From NCBI GenBank assembly GCA_036703315.1, contig DATNPH010000115.1, positions 1 to 38,204 of the forward strand: a stretch of 38,204 bases of DNA, in the 5' to 3' direction. Positions within the stretch are counted from its first letter, which is position 1; each line of letters opens with the position of its first letter. Source of the DNA: DATNPH01 sp036703315. GTDB lineage: Bacteria > Cyanobacteriota > Cyanobacteriia > Cyanobacteriales > Coleofasciculaceae. The notes below the pieces were generated by a model. The model did not search any database. It was not told where the DNA came from and saw only the letters and a program-made list of their open reading frames with translations. Shown piece by piece: positions 33,001 through 38,204 of this stretch. Made by a program: the position numbers and the translations under genes.

Positions 33001-33676
33001 GTTGGTGACACCACCAACCGTGGGAATAACGCTAGAACAAGCCATTCAGACTTCAGTTGGTGAAATTGGTGAATCCGCCAATACTGTGGAATCAGTTTTT
33101 GAACCTTTGGCTCAAATCAGTAGTCTAGAAACCACCAATTTCACCAACTTAGCCGTTGAAACTGTTGAACTGACTTATCTTGAGCCAGTTGGTGAAACAC
33201 CAACCCCCTCACCAACCGTTGGTGATGACGATGACCCTTCGCCACCAGGGGGAGTCCCGCCAGTACTGGAGCCAGAACCACCTACCCTTCAGGAGCTAAT
33301 AGCGATGCTATTAGCCTGCGAATCTTTGACGAAATACAAAGCAATTGTGCGCCAGCATGGGGAACTAGCTGTTGATGCCTATCGAGCCATGTCGGTGGAG
33401 CAGCAGCTAGTGGTTGATGGTTTGACAGCGAATCAATACAACGAACCCATCTATAAATATCAGGGCGAGTGGAGGGTGAGGAACGGTCAAACTCTACGGT
33501 CTGGCGACTTAGTCCGACTCATGAGCGGCAAGAGGCATCTCTTGGTTGGTGTTCTTCCGCTTGATTGCCCTCTTGGGGAGGAACAACATCGGGTAATCGA
33601 TGTCAACCCCAAACATTTAGTTGAGGTTATTCGGCGGGAAGCTCCCCCACAAGGACAGCAACTCAGTCTTACCTGA
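30083..33676 (+). CDS. primase-polymerase plus DUF3987 replication protein
   Basis: The 1197-residue protein has an N-terminal archaeo-eukaryotic primase-polymerase domain: WLDFDV with catalytic D137 and D139, SHSGGWRI with H174, and LFEGRFTVLAPTI. A Cys-containing PriCT-like part follows (310-410), then a DUF3987 domain: a degenerate Walker A (DSGQAKTP, 588-595) and a Walker B-like VEYIDEL (661-667). A proline-rich disordered stretch near 1010-1060 precedes a small beta-rich C-terminus. Proteins of this layout initiate or prime plasmid and phage replication. It probably serves plasmid replication or priming of the transferred strand. AGGAG is spaced about twelve bases from the ATG. Confidence 0.85.
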   Translation: MQNATGFSKLNTSIAKFEDPKEILQERQQTIRWLQVHNYPVLPVAPVQDAIKHHKEVQANTEKGVWQHCPLTADLQPIPLYTGKNPSYLDKDGVPHLVNHRQYQNQLPREKELKTWFANPLNGIGTLGGWHGTVWLDFDVKKFTSQIECDEQALEIAAKVRDQAGSEPFLERSHSGGWRIGIKVKQKPDFTNFALLPGGRHVGEALFEGRFTVLAPTIGASGNPYESFNRVEPPEVESLESIGIHSTKASLNVPESIYEPALPPVKFANSSVQDIPGTIPLQELGNNQSQDILAGACPTGDRSEALATAIQEWYGWENWCKASGVCYSGSTAELAHIAGAALGIESDRVGRILNPQKAFVPSHCQPAALSRGGEESCWKKIYRLDKASFSAKCPAHIKDAIKQEWRHTQESERGGKSVGGGKSLRFSGGQHSGDGGDGTNNSQPQHDAVSLPDRVREILRRYDSESLQTAALMNLGDSCAKPYSDIEKLARVVRLEDELTKEASDTIIPLRALLKTCRKRLNLHRYLARPLADALIAAANAMPTAPEYLLNTLIPVSASRIGISSRIVIKAESHYIQPCIFWSANVADSGQAKTPPQALIMEALKDMEQEAREAYSKKLADWEACSDKNKGAKPIETRRILNNTTMAQKIRIHAENPRGLVEYIDELTGDFERHNQHNGGKGDDLRHELAIWNGELGAYDRGDVRLYLRRTGISKTGTYQWDLLARLMADEVNFVSSGYLARFLLCSIPDAPDRKLDLLSPHQETGLQELLRSLYRRLELLPERDYLLDHEAKVLFQGFNHVIVELDKEEPHFGMGLVYAKIESYAARLALWLHIVNAVVRDEVPGPVISGETMQAALELASFYLWQHKLIHAHNSPSQKLEGILLKAQTCAEKLWTKGKALTASFAKSRINRLKSWAVDKIRDRVFRVLAAAGFGRTEGEGENMVYVPNTVTPFTPCDNTFTIGDFGGIGGELVTPPTVGITLEQAIQTSVGEIGESANTVESVFEPLAQISSLETTNFTNLAVETVELTYLEPVGETPTPSPTVGDDDDPSPPGGVPPVLEPEPPTLQELIAMLLACESLTKYKAIVRQHGELAVDAYRAMSVEQQLVVDGLTANQYNEPIYKYQGEWRVRNGQTLRSGDLVRLMSGKRHLLVGVLPLDCPLGEEQHRVIDVNPKHLVEVIRREAPPQGQQLSLT

Positions 33677-34122
33677 CCCTGACTGATATTCTCATGAAAG
33701 GGCTATCTCCCACTGTCTCACGCTTATTGTTGGAGCGTGCCGGATGCTCCTGCCGTTGTTAAAATCCAGTCGCCCGGATTTTAGCAAGCCTCACAACGAA
33801 AAGCAAATTCATCTTCAGTGGTGCTGTGTGAGCCACAGATTCTGTGGGCTGCTTTACCAAGCGCTCCGCTGCTTTCGGGTAGTTCCTGGGCGTAAGTTTA
33901 ATCGGAGAAGAGCGGGGAGCCATCCGCGATCGCCAAATAGCCTTGAAGTGAAGGTAGCGATTGAAGGAAAGATGGCATCACAGTGCGAACCTCCCGAATT
34001 TGCTCGGTTCTAGTCTTCTGGGGAAGAACGCGCTCGTGGGGGAAGATATGACTCGCTCTGGGTTATAGTTATTTCTTCTCTGAAGCCTTTCGCTTTTGAG
34101 GCAAGAGATTTACCAATAGGAT
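33677..34122. other. gene-free stretch with hairpins between primase and relaxase genes
   Basis: No gene is supported here. TAAAATCC/GGATTTTA (33760-33767 and 33776-33783) forms an eight-base-pair stem with an eight-base loop. AGCCACAGATTCTGTGGGCT (33831-33850) is an imperfect palindrome. The two surrounding genes converge, so one or both hairpins may help end transcription, although no long T-run follows. Confidence 0.45.
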
Positions 34123-35658
34123 TCAATCTAATTCGAGTTGGGGCTTTTGCTGGGATTGAGGCGGTTTTTGCGAAGAGGGAAGCAGCTTAGAGTAAGAACC
34201 AAACGCTTCAATATCAACAGGTTCAATAGTTCTAGCGTCCAGCAGTCCTCGCTGGTAATGAACAACTGCAAATCGATTGTCTCTTTCGTTGAGCGCAAAA
34301 AAGTAGTCCTTGTCTTCAAAGTAAGAGCCACCACCACCAGAGACTAGCGGCTTGATTTTACTCTCTAGCTTAGCCTGTTGAAATCTTTGCCACGCAATGT
34401 GATAGATATACTCTGCCTGTTGTTGCTGTTCTTCAGTAGGGCGAGAGTCCCAACGTGTTGGGGTTGGTTTCTTCTCCTGGGATTGCTCTTTCTCTACCAG
34501 TGGTTCCGGTTTGATTTCAGGTTGTTCTTTGAAAGCCGCTTGATTGATTGGATAATTTGGATCGTCAGATGCTATAGATACCCAGCGTCGTTGAGAATCC
34601 CATTCGACTTTTAAAATATCTAACTTTGTTGGAAGGTCCTCCGCTTGTTCAACTCGAGTGGGCTGGAAAACGACCGCGGGCTGAGTGTCCGCTTCAATTG
34701 GGGGCGGTTCCTTCTTCTGGTGTTGGATAGGCGGCTCAAAAGTGGAAGCCAGTGGTGAGGGTTCTTTTAGAGCCACTACTTCACCAGATTTAGTGGCAAG
34801 TAGTGCTGGATTATCCCGCTCTGGATCGTACTGTACACCGCGCTTTCTTAGAAGTCCTGGAAAGCTGTATGCAGAACCTAGCTTGTTTCCGGCGACCTTC
34901 ACCCCATCTAACTCAAACGCGAGCGCCTCTTTAAATAGACCTTTGGTGCTGAACTGGGGGTGGACAATAACGCCCTGGTGCTGCAACCGACCAATCAACT
35001 GTGTAACGGTGGGGGAATCAGAGCAAGCTTCATCTATAAGAGAAGCGAGCCGCTGCTTGACTGTAGGCTTATCGCTGTCATAGTGTTTCTGGCGGCGGGT
35101 AGGGGCACTCCGGTCGCTGACGGTTGTCGAAATGCCTTTTTCCTCAACTTTTTGGGCAACCCGCCAGTTACTGCAAGGTGTCGGCTCCAGATTGAACTGT
35201 TTCTCTAGCTGGCGGACTATCACTTCGCTGCGTCGGTAATCCCAGGAATCGGAGACAACCGACCCATCCATCCTGATGCGGCTGGCAATAATATGGATGT
35301 GTTCGTGGTCGGTGTCGTGGTGGCGTGCAATTAAGTACTGGCTGCACGACAACCCCTCGCCCAGGAACTCCATTCCAATGAGCCAACGGTGAGCGATCGC
35401 AACATACTGTTTATCGTCTAAGTGTTCGTGATACTCCCCCTTCAGGTGGTCAGCATTCCGATAGGGAATAGATATGATGATATGTCCACAGGCTCTTTTC
35501 AGGTTAGGTCTGTGTCGTCGCGCTGCTGCAAACTCTGCCGCTAACTGTCGGGGCGTCTCTCCACCCATATTTGTGTCGATAAGGGTAGACTTTTCCTTCC
35601 CCAGGACGTACTCCAGCGTACTGCGGAAGCTGGCGTTCTTCTTCTGGTTGACAATCAA
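34123..35658 (-). CDS. relaxase (MOBP-like, mobilization nuclease)
   Basis: The 511-residue protein has an N-terminal relaxase domain: MIVNQKKNASFRSTLEYVLG with a candidate catalytic tyrosine Y17, GHIIISIPY, and the metal-binding triad HHDTDHEHIHII at residues 113-124. This nicks the origin of transfer and carries the strand into the recipient. The C-terminal 300 residues are Pro/Gln-rich and ill-defined. The start is a TTG that overlaps the upstream stop (TTGA), so it is coupled to the MobC-like gene. No type IV secretion genes were recognised, so the element is likely mobilizable or uses an unrecognised channel. Confidence 0.88.
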   Translation of the reverse strand: MIVNQKKNASFRSTLEYVLGKEKSTLIDTNMGGETPRQLAAEFAAARRHRPNLKRACGHIIISIPYRNADHLKGEYHEHLDDKQYVAIAHRWLIGMEFLGEGLSCSQYLIARHHDTDHEHIHIIASRIRMDGSVVSDSWDYRRSEVIVRQLEKQFNLEPTPCSNWRVAQKVEEKGISTTVSDRSAPTRRQKHYDSDKPTVKQRLASLIDEACSDSPTVTQLIGRLQHQGVIVHPQFSTKGLFKEALAFELDGVKVAGNKLGSAYSFPGLLRKRGVQYDPERDNPALLATKSGEVVALKEPSPLASTFEPPIQHQKKEPPPIEADTQPAVVFQPTRVEQAEDLPTKLDILKVEWDSQRRWVSIASDDPNYPINQAAFKEQPEIKPEPLVEKEQSQEKKPTPTRWDSRPTEEQQQQAEYIYHIAWQRFQQAKLESKIKPLVSGGGGSYFEDKDYFFALNERDNRFAVVHYQRGLLDARTIEPVDIEAFGSYSKLLPSSQKPPQSQQKPQLELD

Positions 35659-36386
35659 GCTGTCTCATCCTCCGATGTGTTGGAAGCACCTACCAGGCTG
35701 ATTTGGGTAATGCTCAATAGCTCAATCAGGGTTCGCAGCGCGTCAGTTATTGTTGGAAGCGTTAAAGCTAACTGCCTCAGATTGACATTAATACAACCCA
35801 GCTCTCTATAAAGCTTCCAGTTGATTACTGGGGGCGGCGGGAGTTGTGTAACCTGAATACGCAGTGCTGCCCTCCTTATAAACTGTGGGATAGTTACTTT
35901 GGCTTTTCGTGCTTTTTGCTTTATCGTCTCGTACTCGTCTGGTGCCAGTCTGACTGAGAGCCTGCGCTCAGAATGATTCTTATCGACCTTTCTGGATTCT
36001 ATGGGCAGGCTTTTTGAAGAGGCTGTTTCTAACCCTGTGTGGATTTGACTAATTAGTAAGGACAGCCTTGAATTGAGTTGTTTGACTTTATCTGTATAGA
36101 TGCCTGGGTCAAGATCGACGTTGACCGCAGTATTGACTTTATGAGTTACCTGATTCAGGTCAATACCAAGTGAGTTTAATTCTTTATAGAGCTGCTCATT
36201 GAGTAATGGCGGTTCACGAGGTCGTTCGACTTTTCGGGTTAGCGCACGGAAGCGGATTAGTTCGCTAACGCTGACATTACTGTCATAAGCATTACGCTGG
36301 AGTTGCCCATACTCGGCGAACGAAAAGGCTACAGGTTGTCTTATGCTGCGTACTACACCATCTCGGCGCTGAGTGGGTCTGGGCAT
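35655..36386 (-). CDS. tandem MobC-like relaxosome protein
   Basis: The 243-residue protein has two similar halves. Each starts with a ribbon-helix-helix-like region (SFAEYGQLQRNAYDSNVSVS and VRLAPDEYETIKQKARKAKV), then a proline segment (REPPLLNEQLYKELNSLGID and LPPPPVINWKLYRELGCINV) and N-Q/R-L helices typical of MobC (LNQVTHKVN, LRQLALTLP). Usual MobC proteins have one such unit of about 110 residues. It would help the relaxase bind and open the transfer origin. The ATG at 36386 gives a natural N-terminus (MPRPTQRRDG), without a ribosome binding site; the frame is open to 36617. Confidence 0.7.
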   Translation of the reverse strand: MPRPTQRRDGVVRSIRQPVAFSFAEYGQLQRNAYDSNVSVSELIRFRALTRKVERPREPPLLNEQLYKELNSLGIDLNQVTHKVNTAVNVDLDPGIYTDKVKQLNSRLSLLISQIHTGLETASSKSLPIESRKVDKNHSERRLSVRLAPDEYETIKQKARKAKVTIPQFIRRAALRIQVTQLPPPPVINWKLYRELGCINVNLRQLALTLPTITDALRTLIELLSITQISLVGASNTSEDETA

Positions 36387-36792
36387 GAACTTGTCGTGAA
36401 ATGTAATTACTGATAATACAACCGAAAAATGCTCATCCGCTCTTACCCTCCGTAGGAGCCAGCCGTCGCCGTCGCCCCAAAGGGGCGTTAGGCGCGTAGC
36501 GCATATAGGCGAACATGGCTGGCGTATAACCGGGTGGGGCGGATATCGGGGCTGACTGACTCTAATGTAGTGCGGGAATCGGGGATTCCGGCAGCCAGAG
36601 CTACCAATTCCTCCCAAAAACCCCCTTGAGACAGAAGTTGAAAAACTGTCCTCTAACTCAAGGACTATTTCTAGAGAGAAATCTCAAGTCTTGGGCGAGT
36701 TTGTTATCAAACGTTTATAGGGAATGAGCCTTATTTCAGCAGTTATGTTGCAACAAGCTTCCCTGATAAGTCTCCTAGTACTTGAGCTGGTC

Positions 36793-36825
36793 TGGAGACT
36801 ATTTGGAGACTATTTGGAGATAGCT
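36793..36825. repeat. 11-bp tandem repeats (TGGAGACTATT)
   Basis: TGGAGACTATT occurs at 36793-36803 and 36804-36814, and a degenerate third copy begins at 36815 (TGGAGATAGCT). The period of 11 bases is one helical turn, so a protein would meet the same face of DNA each time. The reverse complement core GTCTCC appears nearby at about 36770. Confidence 0.75.
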
Positions 36826-36904
36826 TGATGAGAAAACTTCTTCACTCGAATCACTTAAAAATAGATACTTGGCGATAAAACAATTTAATTAGCTTCACGC
36901 TTGT

Positions 36905-36940
36905 CTCTGGAATGTCTCCATTACGCTCTGGAATGTCTCC
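36905..36940. repeat. 15-bp direct repeats (CTCTGGAATGTCTCC)
   Basis: Exact copies are at 36905-36919 and 36926-36940, 21 bases apart, close to two helical turns. The core GTCTCC is the reverse complement of GGAGAC in the tandem array 100 bases upstream. Together they place about seven related sites in front of the gene at 36990 and suggest an operator or centromere. Confidence 0.75.
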
Positions 36941-36989
36941 TTTTTCTCTCCGTTCCATTTAAGTCCACTCTGGAGTGTTTTAATATACC

Positions 36990-37439
36990 ATGACCAATTC
37001 AGATAACAGTTTAAAAAAGCGCAGCATTGTGTTTCGGTTCCAACCGATGGACGAAACACCGGACAGTATTTTGCTTGACTATCTTAAATCGACTGATGCT
37101 CCCAACGAATTAGCACTTAGGGCAATGAGAATGTGCTGGCTCGCTTATGCCTATCAACACAGCGGCACATCTAAAGGTCAGCAACTTAAAAAAGTTGCAC
37201 AAGAGATGATTTGGGTTTTGGAAGGTCACATCGAGGAACTACGGGCTGCATTTGGCGTTGAACGCCCTCTGCCAACTTATGCTCTCGCTACTTCTTCTAA
37301 CAATGCGGTGACGTCTTCTGCCGTCCAAGAAGATTCAAATCCCTCTGTATCATCAGACGAATTTGACGAGGATGAGATAGAAGGTTTTAGCTTCTACGCT
37401 GCTTCTGCCGATATGCACTTTAACACGGCGGGTTTGTAG
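36990..37439 (+). CDS. small plasmid protein, possible ParR-like centromere binder
   Basis: The 149-residue protein starts with a basic strand (KKRSIVFRFQPMDETPDSIL) and helices (LDYLKSTDAPNELALRAM), a layout similar to ParR-type ribbon-helix-helix adaptors, and ends with an acidic, disordered tail (DEFDEDEIEGF). The match is by layout only. In plasmid R1, ParR binds clusters of 11-bp repeats (parC) in front of the operon; here 11-bp repeats lie just upstream. No ParM-like actin gene is in the window, so the assignment is tentative. Confidence 0.45.
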   Translation: MTNSDNSLKKRSIVFRFQPMDETPDSILLDYLKSTDAPNELALRAMRMCWLAYAYQHSGTSKGQQLKKVAQEMIWVLEGHIEELRAAFGVERPLPTYALATSSNNAVTSSAVQEDSNPSVSSDEFDEDEIEGFSFYAASADMHFNTAGL

Positions 37440-37510
37440 CGTACATTTTGTGTGCTATGCGAGGGAGCTTGGGTCTGGTGATGTAAGGCTCACTTTTCAA
37501 AAATTGTGGC

Positions 37511-37532
37511 ACTCTCAAGACACTCTCAAGAC
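37511..37532. repeat. 11-bp tandem repeat (ACTCTCAAGAC)
   Basis: ACTCTCAAGAC occurs twice in direct succession, and TTCTCAAGAC occurs again near 37584. The spacing equals one helical turn. It lies in the 495-base gene-free region upstream of the right-edge gene and of the GTGTCACG repeats. Confidence 0.7.
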
Positions 37533-37596
37533 ATCTGTGTGGCACTCCTTTGACACTTTAAATCACTCAGGTATTGACACCTATTCTCAAGACTTT

Positions 37597-37630
37597 CATA
37601 ACATAAAAAACTATTCTGTTATGGTATAAT
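37597..37630 (+). promoter_or_regulatory. candidate promoter and operator of the right-edge gene
   Basis: A perfect -10 hexamer TATAAT lies at 37625-37630. CATAACA (37597-37603) and TGTTATG (37617-37623) form an inverted repeat that abuts it. No good -35 hexamer is spaced correctly, so an activator or a weak promoter is likely. A repressor on the inverted repeat would cover the -10 element. Confidence 0.45.
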
Positions 37631-37658
37631 CTGATGTAACATATTTACTGCCAAACCA

Positions 37659-37691
37659 GTGTCACGCAGGTGTCACGTAGGTGTCAAACTT
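37659..37691. repeat. 11-bp iterons (GTGTCACGYAG)
   Basis: GTGTCACGCAG, GTGTCACGTAG and the partial GTGTCAAACTT follow each other exactly at 11-base spacing. The inverse core TGACAC is found at about 37551 and 37575. Iterons of this spacing in front of a gene with a leader ORF are typical of replication origins or control regions of plasmids. Confidence 0.75.
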
Positions 37692-37857
37692 TAAAATGCT
37701 TTGTTTCACTTCAATATAAATATTTTTAGCATGAGGGCAAATTTTGTCGTTAAAAAACCCTCAAATGCTATCGCCCGAAGTTACGAATTAGGCTATCAAG
37801 GCAGGATAGGCTTACACGCCTTGCCAGGTGCACTCTTGATTCTACAGAAAGCTCAGA

Positions 37858-37938
37858 GTGGGATTGCTCGATTGCGGTCTCGATCCTGAAGAACCCGACA
37901 ATCTCACCTATTTTGAAACCCTACGGCAAGAGCCATGA
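37858..37938 (+). CDS. short leader ORF coupled to the right-edge gene
   Basis: The frame GTG GGA TTG CTC encodes MGLLDCGLDPEEPDNLTYFE and ends ETLRQEP; its TGA overlaps the next ATG as ATGA. The composition is protein-like and acidic. It could be a leader peptide that couples translation to the downstream gene. No strong ribosome binding site is seen, so it may also be chance. Confidence 0.4.
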   Translation: MGLLDCGLDPEEPDNLTYFETLRQEP

Positions 37939-38204
37939 CTCAGTCGCTCCCCACTCCTAATCCTGAAGCGGCGGCTTCACCGACACAGCAGCAAGTTACA
38001 CAATCTCACACTATGACGGATAGTGAGACTCGTTACCAACGGTTGATGGAATTGGTCGAGGCAGAAGATGCCTCTAATGGGGAAGTTGGCTGCGGTCGGG
38101 ATTGGGGAGAGCGGCTTCCCGTCTATCTGAGAACCTGCGGCATCAATATCTCGGATCAGACGCTGAGAAATCTACTGAGAGAACATCTAGGTCATGTGCT
38201 GATG
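37935..38204 (+). CDS. N-terminus of unidentified protein, possible replication initiator
   Basis: The frame is open for 90 codons from the ATG at 37935 to the right edge. It begins MTQSLPTPNPEAAASPTQQQ (disordered), then a helical segment (RYQRLMELVEAED) and CGRDWGERLPVYLRTCGIN followed by SDQTLRNLLREHLG. No family could be recognised from the part present. The iterons, inverted repeat and leader ORF upstream are features of plasmid rep genes, which is the only basis for the guess. Confidence 0.45.
   Translation, partial: MTQSLPTPNPEAAASPTQQQVTQSHTMTDSETRYQRLMELVEAEDASNGEVGCGRDWGERLPVYLRTCGINISDQTLRNLLREHLGHVLM

Larger units (their letters stand above)
36387..36989. other. upstream region of mobilization genes, candidate oriT
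   Basis: No gene is supported. CGCCCC-AAA-GGGGCG (36473-36487) and GGAATC-GGG-GATTCC (36575-36589) can form hairpins, as found next to nic sites. Transfer origins of mobilizable plasmids commonly lie just upstream of the mobC and relaxase genes. The right half contains the GGAGAC/GTCTCC repeats listed separately, and CACTC-TG-GAGTG at 36966-36977 precedes the next gene. Confidence 0.45.

Noticed and set aside
33744..34013. Plus-strand frame of 89 codons between primase and relaxase genes
   Set aside because: Arg/Cys-rich sequence without ribosome binding site, passing through hairpin sequences; it looks non-coding.
34685..35083. Plus-strand frame opposite the relaxase gene
   Set aside because: Antisense shadow of a clearly coding gene with no start signal.
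37701..37889. Plus-strand frame of 62 codons after the iterons
   Set aside because: No ribosome binding site and basic, low-complexity composition; the leader frame at 37858 overlaps it and is better placed.

Overview
The window looks like part of a large cyanobacterial plasmid or plasmid-like element. GCGATCGC (HIP1-type) octamers are scattered through it, and several products are of cyanobacterial type (a UPF0367-like protein, a cyanobacterial-style sensor kinase remnant, an Uma2 5' remnant). The plasmid nature rests on a ParA locus, a MOBP-type relaxase with a MobC-like partner, a primase-polymerase/DUF3987 protein, a tyrosine recombinase, and arrays of 11-bp repeats. No rRNA, tRNA or CRISPR array was recognised.

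Layout. (1) 1-8242 is accessory cargo: the edge of an HNH endonuclease gene, a minus-strand run of eight small metabolic, membrane or secreted protein genes (889-5181), a sensor kinase broken by an internal deletion, a CPBP-family membrane protease and a NarL-type response regulator. (2) 8569-9802 is a partition locus: ParA, an overlapping ribbon-helix-helix-like partner, and ATTCT/AGAAT-rich repeats with a 20-bp palindrome. (3) 9886-17275 is a complete three-gene PIWI-RE island: a restriction-endonuclease-fold protein with Y-type region, a DinG/XPD-like helicase and the PIWI-RE protein itself, apparently one minus-strand operon. Beside it are a DUF1016/YhcG PD-(D/E)XK nuclease and a tyrosine recombinase. 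(4) 20221-28811 is a dense minus-strand run of about twenty mostly tiny, unrecognised genes, many joined by TAATG or ATGA overlaps. It includes a membrane-anchored VirD4/FtsK-like ATPase and several one-helix membrane peptides, and ends at an intrinsic terminator at 20111-20142. Several genes here have unusual decoding signals: a U UUU UUC slippery heptamer in the right frame, a gene with no usable start unless a frame change occurs, and a likely ACG start. (5) 29106-38204 is backbone: an RHH regulator, primase-polymerase/DUF3987, relaxase, a tandem MobC-like protein, a possible ParR-like protein preceded by 11-bp repeats, and a truncated gene at the right edge preceded by further 11-bp repeats and a short leader ORF.

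How the parts may work together. The PIWI-RE family was described by Burroughs, Iyer and Aravind (2013) and predicted to be a guide-dependent restriction system acting on R-loops. Here it sits directly upstream of parA, which fits a role in inter-plasmid or phage conflict. The relaxase, MobC-like protein and ATPase could form a transfer module, with the tiny-gene operon as its unexplained part. That operon is the best candidate for an undescribed system; the PIWI-RE island is the best candidate for a known but barely characterised one. All functional calls come from reading motifs by eye; no database search was run.
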